Positions 1-7,850 of a DNA stretch of 9,517 nucleotides are shown here, piece by piece. The DNA comes from Deltaproteobacteria bacterium. Its GTDB lineage: Bacteria; Myxococcota_A; Bradymonadia; UBA7976; VGTA01. The notes beneath the pieces were generated by a model. That model had not been told where the DNA came from, did no database searches, and worked only from the letters and a program-made list of their open reading frames with translations. Location of the stretch: contig VGTA01000077.1 of NCBI GenBank assembly GCA_016874875.1, positions 1 to 9,517 on the forward strand, read 5' to 3'. Each line of letters opens with the position of its first letter. Positions within the stretch are counted from its first letter, which is position 1. The position numbers and the translations under genes were made by a program.

Positions 1-38
1 CCGCAGAGCCCCCCGCAGAGCCCCCCGCAGAGCCCCCC
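1..38. repeat. 12-bp tandem repeat, about three copies, coding for an AEPP linker
   Basis: The unit cccgcagagccc occurs about three times in succession (the first copy is cut by the window edge), then decays into cccgcgagctcc and a ccg run. It is a multiple of three long and in frame with the acetyltransferase, where it encodes Ala-Glu-Pro-Pro three times. It reads as a low-complexity interdomain linker and may vary in copy number. Confidence 0.8.
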
Positions 39-656
39 GCGAGCTCCCCGCCGCCGCCGCCCTTCGTGATTCGGAGGGCGCGCGCGGCGCACGTGGACCA
101 GGTCGCCCAGATCACCCGCGACGAGGCGCGCCACTCAGCGGCGAGCGTGGCGTCCGGCGACGAGCCCCTCGAGCGCTGGCGCGCGGACTGGGAGGCGCAG
201 GCGCCCCTCTACCCCTGGCTCGTCGCCCTCGACCCCCGCCGCCCCGCCGGCGAGGAGGTGGTGGGGTACGCCAAGGCGTCGCCCTTTAACCCGCGCGACG
301 GCTTCCGCTGGTCCGTGGCGCTGAGCGTCTACCTCAAGCCCGACGTCAAGGGCGCCGGCCTCGGCGCCGCCCTCTACGGTGAGCTGTTCCCCCTCCTGCG
401 CGCCCAGGGCTACCTCCGCGTCTACGCCCGCATCGCCCTCCCCAACCCCCCGAGCCAGGCGCTCCACGAGCGGTTCGGGCTCCGCCAGACGGGCGTCCTG
501 CCCCGCTTCGCTTGGAAGTTTGGGCGGTGGTTCGACATGGGCATCTACACGGGCTCCCTGGTGGAGGACGAGCGGGCGCCGAGGGCGGTGGTGGGGGTGG
601 AGGAGGCGTGCCTAACAGGCCTAACAGGTGCCAGGCACCTGTTATGTGCTGACTAG
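3..656 (+). CDS. GNAT-family N-acetyltransferase, phosphinothricin acetyltransferase-like; probably 5'-partial at the window edge
   Basis: Acetyl-CoA-dependent N-acetyltransferase of the GNAT fold, expected in the cytosol; the acceptor is unknown. Counting from the GTG at 66, the fold begins with IRRA at residues 2-5. The acetyl-CoA pyrophosphate loop is KGAGLG at 95-100, followed by an amphipathic helix, then NPPSQALHERFGLR at 127-140 and the KFGRWFDMGIY segment at 151-161. These match the PAT subgroup (the family of phosphinothricin and methionine sulfone/sulfoximine acetyltransferases). The GTG at 66 has no Shine-Dalgarno, and the frame stays open to base 3, reading (AEPP)x3, then A-S-S and five prolines. 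The real start may therefore lie left of the window, with a Pro-rich linker before the domain. The last roughly 14 residues come from repeat DNA at 611-645 and are probably not part of the fold. The gene converges on preA and shows no functional link to the pyrimidine operon. Confidence 0.8.
   Translation, partial: AEPPAEPPAEPPASSPPPPPFVIRRARAAHVDQVAQITRDEARHSAASVASGDEPLERWRADWEAQAPLYPWLVALDPRRPAGEEVVGYAKASPFNPRDGFRWSVALSVYLKPDVKGAGLGAALYGELFPLLRAQGYLRVYARIALPNPPSQALHERFGLRQTGVLPRFAWKFGRWFDMGIYTGSLVEDERAPRAVVGVEEACLTGLTGARHLLCAD
611..644. repeat. 9-bp tandem repeat running into a 23-bp palindrome
   Basis: The 9-mer cctaacagg occurs twice in succession (611-619, 620-628). The second copy runs into a perfect inverted repeat with 11-bp arms, taacaggtgcc at 622-632 and ggcacctgtta at 634-644, around a single central a. 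TAACAGG is thus present twice direct and once inverted. The element lies inside the 3' end of the acetyltransferase frame and supplies its last codons. There is no T-tract directly after it, so it is not a typical intrinsic terminator. It looks like a dispersed REP/MITE-like short palindrome; that class is an inference. Confidence 0.75.
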
Positions 657-690
657 AGCGACGCTTTTCGCCCTGCCGCCCCCAAGCCGC

Positions 691-710
691 TCATCGAATT
701 TCATCGAATT
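691..710. repeat. 10-bp AT-rich tandem repeat in the convergent spacer
   Basis: The 10-mer tcatcgaatt is exactly duplicated head to tail in the 57-nt spacer between the convergent acetyltransferase and preA stops. It starts three bases past the preA stop. It contrasts with the GC-rich surroundings. No function is evident. Confidence 0.8.
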
Positions 711-713
711 AAA

Positions 714-1982
714 TCAGTGCGCGCCCTTCTTAGGGCGCAGCGCCGCCCCCTCGCTCAAGTGCTCATTCCACGTCGCAGGGCTAAAGCCGTTGGGCACCTC
801 CTCCATCGTAATGCAGCCCTCCACCGGGCACACGATTTGACACAGGTTACAGCCCACGCACTCCGCCTCATCCACGCGCGGCACGCGAGAGCCCTCCTGC
901 GGGTGGATGCACTGGTGCGCCCCGTCATGACACGCCGTCACGCAGAGCTGACAGCCGATGCACTTGTCAGCGCTGATCTTGGCCACCGTCTCATAGTTGA
1001 GGTTGAGGTTCCCCCACTCCGAGTACTGCGGCACCGCGCGCCCCACCATCTCGTCAACGGTCTTAAAGCCCTGGCGGTCCATATAGTCGCTGAGCCCCTC
1101 GATCATGTCCTCCACGATCCTGTAGCCCTTGAGCATCACGGCGGTGCACACCTGCACCGACGACGACCCGAGGAGGATAAACTCCACCGCGTCGCGCCAG
1201 TCGCTCACCCCGCCGATGCCGCTGATCGGGAGCTGAAACTCACGGCTGCGGGCGAGCGACGCGAGCATGTGGAGGGCGATGGGCTTCACCGCCGCCCCGC
1301 AGTACCCGCCGTTCGTGGAGAGGCCCTCCACGCGCGGCACAGGGACCATGCGCTCGATGTCCACCCCGATGATCGACTTGATCGTGTTGATCAGCGACAC
1401 CCCGTCCGCCCCCCCGCGCTGCGCCGCCAGCCCATGCGGCAGGATGTCGCTCACGTTGGGCGTGAGCTTCACGAGCACCGGCACCGGCGAGTAGCGCTTC
1501 GCCCACGAGGTGATGCGCTCGTTCACCGTGGGCTCCTGCCCCACCGCCGAGCCCATGCCGCGCTCACACATGCCGTGCGGGCAGCCAAAATTCAGCTCAA
1601 GCCCATCCGCGCCCGCGTCCACGCTCCGCATGATGATGTCGCGCCACTCCTCCTCCGTCTCCACCATCAGCGACGCGACCACCGCGTGGTCGGGGAAGCG
1701 CTTCTTCACCTCATAGATCTCGCGGAAGTTCACCTCCAGCGGGCGATCGGTGATGAGCTCGATGTTATTAAAGCCCACCCCGCGCACCCCGCCATAGCTG
1801 AGCCCCCCAAAGCGGCTCGACACGTTCTGAATCGGCGTCCCGAGCGTCTTCCACACGGCGCCGCCCCACCCGGCGTCAAAGGCGCGCATGATCTGCCCCC
1901 CCGAGTTGGCGGGGGGCGCCGAGGCGAGCCAGAAGGGGTTGGGGGACTTGATCCCGGCGCAGTTGGTGCGTAAATCGGCCAT
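714..1982 (-). CDS. preA: NAD(P)-dependent dihydropyrimidine dehydrogenase, catalytic FMN/Fe-S subunit PreA
   Basis: Catalytic subunit of dihydropyrimidine dehydrogenase, which reduces uracil or thymine to the 5,6-dihydro form; cytosolic, paired with PreT. The protein is 422 aa, close to the roughly 410 aa of E. coli PreA. Residues 1-330 form a dihydroorotate-dehydrogenase-like FMN barrel. WKTLG (44-48), the NFGCPHGM segment with the likely catalytic Cys134, VKLTPN (171-176) and LINT (197-200) line the flavin and substrate site. At the C-terminus two [4Fe-4S] ferredoxin motifs are intact: Cys341/344/347/351 and Cys375/378/381/385. The chosen start at 1982 gives MADLRTN and has GAGGGGG six bases upstream; longer frames only run back over preT in another phase. 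The gene starts 11 nt after the preT stop. It is last in the operon and converges on the acetyltransferase. Assignment is firm; uracil versus thymine preference cannot be read. Confidence 0.96.
   Translation of the reverse strand: MADLRTNCAGIKSPNPFWLASAPPANSGGQIMRAFDAGWGGAVWKTLGTPIQNVSSRFGGLSYGGVRGVGFNNIELITDRPLEVNFREIYEVKKRFPDHAVVASLMVETEEEWRDIIMRSVDAGADGLELNFGCPHGMCERGMGSAVGQEPTVNERITSWAKRYSPVPVLVKLTPNVSDILPHGLAAQRGGADGVSLINTIKSIIGVDIERMVPVPRVEGLSTNGGYCGAAVKPIALHMLASLARSREFQLPISGIGGVSDWRDAVEFILLGSSSVQVCTAVMLKGYRIVEDMIEGLSDYMDRQGFKTVDEMVGRAVPQYSEWGNLNLNYETVAKISADKCIGCQLCVTACHDGAHQCIHPQEGSRVPRVDEAECVGCNLCQIVCPVEGCITMEEVPNGFSPATWNEHLSEGAALRPKKGAH
721..738 (-). terminator. Weak candidate hairpin at the 3' end of preA
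   Basis: On the minus strand a 6-bp GC stem (GCGCCC/GGGCGC) with a 6-nt loop covers the last codons of preA. After the stem come seven nucleotides and then TTTAATT. The T-tract is short and offset, so this may only weaken transcription. It is the only terminator-like structure I see after the operon. Confidence 0.25.
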
Positions 1983-1996
1983 CTTTAGCCCCCTCA
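1983..1996 (-). promoter_or_regulatory. Shine-Dalgarno of preA fused to the preT stop
   Basis: On the minus strand the preT stop TGA (1996-1994) continues directly into GGGGG, giving GAGGGGG six bases before the preA ATG. This fixes the preA start and suggests translational coupling between the two subunits. Confidence 0.75.
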
Positions 1997-3379
1997 GCCT
2001 TGCGCGCCTGTGGCGCCACGAGAGTTGTGAGCGCGCAGGCTGCCGCCCGCGCCCAAGAACGCGTCGATCGCGCGCGCCGCGCGCTTCCCCTCGGCGGCGG
2101 CGTTCACCACCTCCTTGCCCCCGTTGGCGCAGTCGCCCCCCGCGAAATACCCCGCGCGCCCCGCGCGCCCCTCCGCGTCCACGCGCACGCAGCCGCGCTC
2201 CACGGCGAGCCCCTCCACCCCCGCCAGCACCCCCGCGAGCTTGGACTGCCCGATCGCCAAGAGCGCGAGCTGCGCCTCCAGGACGCGCTCCGTCCCCGTG
2301 GGCGCGCACGCCGCGTCCACCTCCGCCAAGCGCACCCCGCGCAGCGCGCCCGCCGCGTCGCGCTCAAAGCCCAAGGGCGAGAGCCCCCACGCCCCGCGCG
2401 CCCCCTCCACCTTGGCCGCCCTCCACTCGTGCGCGTAGCCGCTCATGCGGTCCTCGCCGCGGCGGTACGCCATGGTCACGCTCGGCACGCCGAGCCCGAT
2501 GAGCTCGCGCACGGCGTCCACGGCGGTGTTGCCGCCGCCCACCACCACCGCCTCGCGCACGCCGCTGAGGTCCACCTGAGAGAGCTTGAACGCCTCAATG
2601 AACTCCACCGCGCCCCACACCCCCGGCACCCCCGCGCCCTCCGCCTCAAGGCGGCTGTCGGCGCCGAGCCCGAAGCCCAAGAACACCGCGTCGAACTCGC
2701 GCTCGAGGTCCTCGAACGACACGTCCTCCCCCGCCCCCACGCTCACCCCCGCGCGCACCTCCACCCCGCCGATGCCGAGCACCCACTCCGCCTCGCGCGC
2801 CCCCACGTCCGCCTTCATCTTATAGGGCGCCACCCCCGTCACGTTCAGCCCCCCCACCTGCGGGCGGCGCTCAAAGAGCACGCAGCCGTGACCCGCGCGG
2901 CGCAGCTCATGCGCCGCCGCCAGGCTCGCCGGCCCCGCCCCCACCAGCGCCACGCGCCTGCCCGTGCTCGCGCCCGCCTCGTAGAAGCGCCACCCCTCCT
3001 CGTGGGCGCGGTCGGTGGCGTAGCGCTGCAGCTGCCCGATCTGGATCGGCGGCACGCCCATGTGGTTGTACACGCAGCTCCCCACGCACAGCACCTCCAC
3101 GGGGCACACCCGCGCGCAGCTCTGCCCGAGGATGTTGCTGTCAAAGATCGTCTTGGCGGAGCCGCGCTCGTTGCCGGTGGCGATCTTGCGGATAAACTCG
3201 GGGATGTTGATCTCGGTGGGGCAGGCGGCGATGCACGGCGCGTCGCTGCAGTAGAGGCAGCGATTCGCCTCCACGCGCGCCTGGTTGGCGTTCAGCGCCC
3301 GCTTGTAGTCCTCAAAGCCCTCCTCACCGCGCGCGGGGGCGCCGGCGGAGGCGTTGAGGGTGGGGTAGGGGGTGGTCAT
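1994..3379 (-). CDS. preT: NAD(P)-dependent dihydropyrimidine dehydrogenase, FAD/Fe-S electron-input subunit PreT
   Basis: Takes electrons from NAD(P)H via FAD and passes them through Fe-S clusters to PreA. The protein is 461 aa. The GltD-like N-terminal Fe-S domain carries Cys41/44/49/53 and Cys88/92/98/102. Gln118 sits 16 residues after Cys102, the same spacing as Cys140 to the unusual cluster ligand Gln156 of mammalian dihydropyrimidine dehydrogenase. An FAD dinucleotide fold follows (VALVGAGPASLAAA, 143-156), then an NAD(P)H fold (VVVGGGNTAVDA, 278-289, with YRR at 305-307), and a second FAD contact, GYFAGGDCANGGKEVVNA, at 410-427. It lacks the FMN barrel, so the eukaryotic single-chain enzyme is split in two here, as in E. 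coli. The ATG at 3379 follows GAGGAGG. The C-terminal tail of about 20 residues is low complexity. NADH versus NADPH use is not settled by the motifs. Confidence 0.95.
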   Translation of the reverse strand: MTTPYPTLNASAGAPARGEEGFEDYKRALNANQARVEANRCLYCSDAPCIAACPTEINIPEFIRKIATGNERGSAKTIFDSNILGQSCARVCPVEVLCVGSCVYNHMGVPPIQIGQLQRYATDRAHEEGWRFYEAGASTGRRVALVGAGPASLAAAHELRRAGHGCVLFERRPQVGGLNVTGVAPYKMKADVGAREAEWVLGIGGVEVRAGVSVGAGEDVSFEDLEREFDAVFLGFGLGADSRLEAEGAGVPGVWGAVEFIEAFKLSQVDLSGVREAVVVGGGNTAVDAVRELIGLGVPSVTMAYRRGEDRMSGYAHEWRAAKVEGARGAWGLSPLGFERDAAGALRGVRLAEVDAACAPTGTERVLEAQLALLAIGQSKLAGVLAGVEGLAVERGCVRVDAEGRAGRAGYFAGGDCANGGKEVVNAAAEGKRAARAIDAFLGAGGSLRAHNSRGATGAQG

Positions 3380-3394
3380 GGGCGCTCCTCCTCA
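3380..3394 (-). promoter_or_regulatory. Shine-Dalgarno of preT fused to the aminotransferase stop
   Basis: The upstream stop TGA (3394-3392) runs into GGAGGAG, giving a near-ideal GAGGAGG upstream of the preT ATG at 3379. The junction is 12 nt long and supports co-translation from one mRNA. Confidence 0.75.
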
Positions 3395-4717
3395 GCCCTC
3401 AAAGGCCTGATCGGTGATGTCGAGGGCGCGGTCGATGATCTCGAAGCCCTCCTTGAGCTGCTCAGCGGTGATGCAGAGCGGCGGGTTGCACGTAAAGCTC
3501 GACCAGCGCACGAAGGTGAAGAGCCCCTGCGCGCGCAGGAAGTCCGCGAACTCCTTCATCTTGGGGTGCCCGCCGTTATAGGGCGCCAGGGGCGCGCCGG
3601 CGCTGTTCTTTTGGATGTCCATCATCCCAAAGAGCCCGATCTGGCGCCCCACCTTCGCCGAGGGGTGCTTTGCCACGAGGCGGTCCATCTCCGCGCGCAT
3701 CACCGCGCCCATGCGGACGGCGTTGCCGATGAGGTCCTCCTCCTCGAGCACGTCGAGGTTGGCCATCGCCGCCCCGAGGCACAGGTTGTGCGAGTTGTAG
3801 GTCAGCCCGCCAAAGAAGGTGTTCTGCTGAAAGTGCGCCGCCACGCGGTCGCTGATGCCCACGGCGCCGAGGGGCGAGTAGGCGCTCGTGAGGCCCTTGG
3901 CCATGGTCACGAGGTCGGGCACGACCCCCCAGTGCTCAAAGGCGTACATCTTCCCTGTGCGCCCAAAGCCCGCCATCACCTCATCACAGATCAAGAGGAT
4001 GCCGTGGCGCTTGAGGAGCTCATGGAGGCGCGGGAGGTAGTTGCCCGGGGGCGCGAGGATGCCGTTGGTGCCCGTCACCGTCTCCACGATCATGGCCGCG
4101 ATCGTGTGACCCCCCTCATACATGATCACCTCCTCGAGGTAGCGCAGGTTGTTGTCCACGCGCTCCTCGTCGGTCTGTCCAAAGGAGTAGTCATAGGGGT
4201 TGGGGTCCATCACGCGCACCACGCCGCTCGTGCCTGCCTCGTTGGACCAGCGGCGGGGGTCGCCGGTGAGCGCCATCGTCGCCTGCGTGGCGCCGTGGTA
4301 GCTGCGGTAGCGCGCCATGATCTTCTGGCGGCCCGTGAAGGCGCGCGCTATGCGGATGGCGTTCTCGTTGGCCTCGGCGCCGCCGAGCGTAAAGAAGAAG
4401 GTGTTGATGTCGCCGGGGGTGAGGTCGGCGAGGCGCTTGCCGAGGCGCGCGCGCAGCTCAGTGGCGGTGCCCGGGTACACGTAGATCAGCCCGTCGAGCT
4501 GCTCCTTCATCGCCGCGATCACCTTGGGGTGGCTGTGCCCGATATTCACGCACATCAGCTGGCTGTTGAAGTCGAGAATCCGCTCGCCCTCGGGGGTGTA
4601 CATGTACACGCCCTCCGCCCGCGCTACAGGGATGGGGTCCACGGCGGCCTGCGCCGCCCAGGTGTAGAGCGTGTGCCGCTTGCACAGCTCGATCATCTCT
4701 TGACTGCTCATGCTCAT
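3392..4717 (-). CDS. Class III PLP-dependent aminotransferase, probable beta-alanine / beta-aminoisobutyrate transaminase
   Basis: PLP enzyme of the class III (omega-amino) group, 441 aa. The Schiff-base lysine is Lys274 in TMAKGLTSAYSPLGAV. Other class III marks are GGAEANENA (112-120, cofactor phosphate), YHGATQATMALTGD (140-153), and the Asp of LLICDEVMAGFGRTG, Asp245, which pairs with the pyridine nitrogen. It lies between a semialdehyde dehydrogenase that uses malonate or methylmalonate semialdehyde and the pyrimidine-reducing subunits. The best inference is therefore transfer of the amino group of beta-alanine (from uracil) or 3-aminoisobutyrate (from thymine) to pyruvate or 2-oxoglutarate. 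Taurine:pyruvate and 4-aminobutyrate aminotransferases are near relatives, so the family call is firm and the substrate is inferred. The start at 4717 has GAGGG about 12 bases upstream; the ATG at residue 3 is an alternative. Confidence 0.9.
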   Translation of the reverse strand: MSMSSQEMIELCKRHTLYTWAAQAAVDPIPVARAEGVYMYTPEGERILDFNSQLMCVNIGHSHPKVIAAMKEQLDGLIYVYPGTATELRARLGKRLADLTPGDINTFFFTLGGAEANENAIRIARAFTGRQKIMARYRSYHGATQATMALTGDPRRWSNEAGTSGVVRVMDPNPYDYSFGQTDEERVDNNLRYLEEVIMYEGGHTIAAMIVETVTGTNGILAPPGNYLPRLHELLKRHGILLICDEVMAGFGRTGKMYAFEHWGVVPDLVTMAKGLTSAYSPLGAVGISDRVAAHFQQNTFFGGLTYNSHNLCLGAAMANLDVLEEEDLIGNAVRMGAVMRAEMDRLVAKHPSAKVGRQIGLFGMMDIQKNSAGAPLAPYNGGHPKMKEFADFLRAQGLFTFVRWSSFTCNPPLCITAEQLKEGFEIIDRALDITDQAFEG

Positions 4718-4733
4718 ATGAAAGGGAGTCCCT

Positions 4734-4750
4734 CGCGAGCGCGGCTCGCG
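4734..4750. repeat. Small GC hairpin in the dehydrogenase-aminotransferase gap
   Basis: Inverted repeat cgcgagc / gctcgcg with a 3-nt loop, in the spacer before the aminotransferase. No T-tract follows on either strand, so it is not a canonical terminator. It could stabilise or punctuate the operon mRNA. The rest of the gap (4718-4796) shows no convincing promoter. Confidence 0.45.
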
Positions 4751-4796
4751 CGTGTGGGTGCGAGTGTTGTTGAGTTCTCAGGGGCGCGGGCGCGGC

Positions 4797-4880
4797 TCAG
4801 CTCATCCAGGTGGCGTCCTTGGCCACCTCCCAGCGACTCGTCACCTTGCGCGGGCGGGTCCAGAAGCGGAAGCCGTCATA
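4797..4880 (-). pseudogene. Out-of-frame C-terminal tail of the semialdehyde dehydrogenase
   Basis: The minus strand from 4880 reads YDGFRFWTRPRKVTSRW followed by EVAKDATWMS and a TGA at 4799-4797. YDGFRFWTR..KVT.RW is the usual end of CoA-acylating MMSDHs after a GHGDI-type segment. It is one frame away from the upstream frame. Between the Ile codon (4885-4883) and the Tyr codon (4880-4878) only two bases remain, so one base (or four) is missing. Restored, the protein would be about 502 aa. Confidence 0.85.
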
Positions 4881-6304
4881 GTGATGTCGCCGTGCCCGAA
4901 CTTGGAGTCGTTCCAGCCGCCAAAGGCGAAGGGCTCGCGGGGCACCGGCACGCCGATGTTCACGCCGCACATGCCCGCCGAGAAGCGCTCGGTGGCGTAG
5001 CGCGCCACCGCGCCGCTCGTGGTGAAGATCGCCGCCGCGTTCCCATAGGGGCTCGCGTTCTCGATGGCGATCGCCTCATCGAGGGTCTTGACGCGCACGA
5101 TGGAGAGCACAGGCCCAAAGATCTCATCGCACGCGGCGGGGGCGCCCGGGCTCACCCCATCGATCACCGTGGGGCCCACCCAGTAGCCCCCCGCCCCCGC
5201 CACCTTGGCCCCGCGCCCGTCCACGAGCACCCGCGCCCCCGCCGCCTCCGCCTCGGAGATGTAGCGCTCGATGCGCGCCACGCTCGCCGCGTTGGTGATG
5301 GGCCCCACGTCCTGCCCGAGGCGGATCGCCTTGGCCTTCTCCACCACGCGGTCGATGATGCGCTGCACGTCCCCCACCGCCACCATCACGCTCGCCGCCA
5401 TACAGCGCTGCCCCGCGCAGCCGTAGGAGGACGCCACCACCGTGTCGGCGGTGAGCGCCAGCTCCGCGTCCGGCACCACCACGAGGTGGTTCTTGGCGCC
5501 GCCGAGGCACACCACCTTCTTGCCCGCCTTGGACGCGCGCTCATAGACCAGGCGAGCCACCTTGGTGGAGCCCACAAAGCCGAGCGCCTTGATGTCGGGG
5601 TGATCACAGAGCGCCTCCACCACCTCGCGCCCGCCGTTCACCACGTTCAGCACGCCCTTCGGCAGCCCCGCGGCCTCAAAGAGCTCCGCGAGGCGCAGGG
5701 CGCCGTAGGGGACCTGCTCGGAGGGCTTGAGCACAAAGGTGTTCCCCGCCACCAGCGCCTGCGGGAGCATCCACAGCGGCACCATGGTGGGGAAGTTGAA
5801 GGGCACCACGCCGGCGCACACGCCCACGGGCTCGTGGGTGACCTCGCAGTTGATGCCACGGCTCACGTCGAGCTGCTCGCCCTGCGCGATGTTGGGCAGC
5901 GACGCGCCGTACTCCGCGCACTCGACGCCCTTGAGCACCTCCGCCTTGGACTCCTCAAACGTCTTGCCGTTCTCGTGCGACACGAGCCAGCTCAGCTCCT
6001 CGAGGTGCTCCTCCATGAGCGACTTGAGGCGATAGAGCACCTGCGCGCGCTCCTTCATGGGCGTGTCGCGCCACCCCGGGAGCGCCGCGCGCGCCGCCGC
6101 CACCGCCGCGTCCACGTCGGCGTAGCCCGACCACGCCACCCTGCCGAGCTCGGCGGCGTGGCGGGGGTTGAGCACGGGCTCCTGCGCCCCGCTCTGCGCC
6201 CCGCGCGCCTCGCCGTTGATCCAGTTGGGGCAGTCCACGTAGGGGGTCATGTCGTAGCTGCGCGCGCTGAAGGGGAAGGCGCTCTGATAGGTCTTCTTGC
6301 TCAT
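4841..6304 (-). CDS. mmsA: CoA-acylating (methyl)malonate-semialdehyde dehydrogenase, C-terminus frameshifted
   Basis: Oxidises malonate semialdehyde to acetyl-CoA and CO2, or methylmalonate semialdehyde to propionyl-CoA and CO2, with NAD and CoA; cytosolic. The ALDH fold shows ENGKTFEESKAEVLKG (111-126), the oxyanion Asn170 in PFNFP, Lys193 in LKPSE, and the nucleophile Cys301 preceded by Arg300 in GQRCMA. LGGAKNH at 267-273 stands where ordinary hydrolytic ALDHs have their general-base Glu, a mark of the CoA-acylating MMSDH branch. The start at 6304 (MSKKTYQ) is preferred over the ATG at 6340, because AGGA lies six bases upstream and the longer start falls in repeat DNA. After Ile474 the frame changes: this reading ends in 13 foreign residues and stops at 4841, while the expected tail lies in another frame down to 4797. 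The gene may be a recent pseudogene, or the base may be a sequence error. Confidence 0.88.
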   Translation of the reverse strand: MSKKTYQSAFPFSARSYDMTPYVDCPNWINGEARGAQSGAQEPVLNPRHAAELGRVAWSGYADVDAAVAAARAALPGWRDTPMKERAQVLYRLKSLMEEHLEELSWLVSHENGKTFEESKAEVLKGVECAEYGASLPNIAQGEQLDVSRGINCEVTHEPVGVCAGVVPFNFPTMVPLWMLPQALVAGNTFVLKPSEQVPYGALRLAELFEAAGLPKGVLNVVNGGREVVEALCDHPDIKALGFVGSTKVARLVYERASKAGKKVVCLGGAKNHLVVVPDAELALTADTVVASSYGCAGQRCMAASVMVAVGDVQRIIDRVVEKAKAIRLGQDVGPITNAASVARIERYISEAEAAGARVLVDGRGAKVAGAGGYWVGPTVIDGVSPGAPAACDEIFGPVLSIVRVKTLDEAIAIENASPYGNAAAIFTTSGAVARYATERFSAGMCGVNIGVPVPREPFAFGGWNDSKFGHGDITMTASASGPARAR

Positions 6305-6314
6305 TCGAGGTCCT
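6305..6314 (-). promoter_or_regulatory. Ribosome binding site fixing the dehydrogenase start
   Basis: AGGA (minus strand, 6314-6311) lies six bases before the ATG at 6304, with a further AGGAG upstream. The alternative ATG at 6340 is inside an AT-rich repeat without a purine-rich site, so 6304 is the better start. Confidence 0.6.
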
Positions 6315-6328
6315 GTGCTCCTGTGGAG

Positions 6329-6361
6329 AAATCTAATCAAAATCTAATCAAAATCTAATCC
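6329..6361. repeat. 11-bp AT-rich tandem repeat, three copies
   Basis: The plus-strand unit aaatctaatca is repeated three times with only the last base differing. It fills about half of the 70-nt gap between the permease stop and the dehydrogenase start. The period is close to one helical turn, so copies would face the same side of the DNA. It forms an AT-rich island in a very GC-rich context, directly before a gene start. It could be a regulator or promoter element, or an unstructured leader that helps translation; neither is proven. Confidence 0.85.
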
Positions 6362-6374
6362 TAGATGGGCACAC

Positions 6375-7835
<1,461 letters not shown>

Positions 7836-7850
7836 CGCGCCTCCCCCTCA
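7836..7850 (-). promoter_or_regulatory. Shine-Dalgarno of the permease fused to the dihydropyrimidinase stop
   Basis: The stop TGA (7850-7848) continues into GGGGGAGG, four bases before the permease ATG. This is the same stop/SD fusion seen at the preT and preA starts. Confidence 0.7.

Noticed and set aside
622..644. Intrinsic terminator for the acetyltransferase
   Set aside because: The hairpin is strong, but no T-run follows directly, and it lies before the stop codon.
628..840. Small plus-strand frame across the convergent spacer
   Set aside because: It overlaps the ends of two well supported genes and consists of repeat DNA plus antisense preA, without a ribosome binding site.
717..1973. 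Plus-strand open frame of about 418 codons
   Set aside because: It is the antisense shadow of preA, without a recognisable domain or a good ribosome binding site.
4718..4796. Separate promoter for aminotransferase-preT-preA
   Set aside because: No acceptable -10/-35 pair is visible on the minus strand; only a small GC hairpin is present.
4875..4890. Programmed -1 frameshift in the dehydrogenase
   Set aside because: The site has no slippery heptamer of the X XXY YYZ type and no clear stimulatory structure, and such recoding is not known for this family. A mutation or sequence error is simpler.
2000..6358. Very long plus-strand open frame (over 1400 codons) antisense to four of the operon genes
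   Set aside because: It covers preT, the aminotransferase and the dehydrogenase, all with clear family motifs on the other strand. Its translation is His/Arg/Ala-rich with no domain. Strong GC bias at third positions removes antisense stops.
6329..6361. CRISPR-like array
   Set aside because: The units are 11 bp and contiguous, with no spacers and no cas genes; it is a simple tandem repeat.
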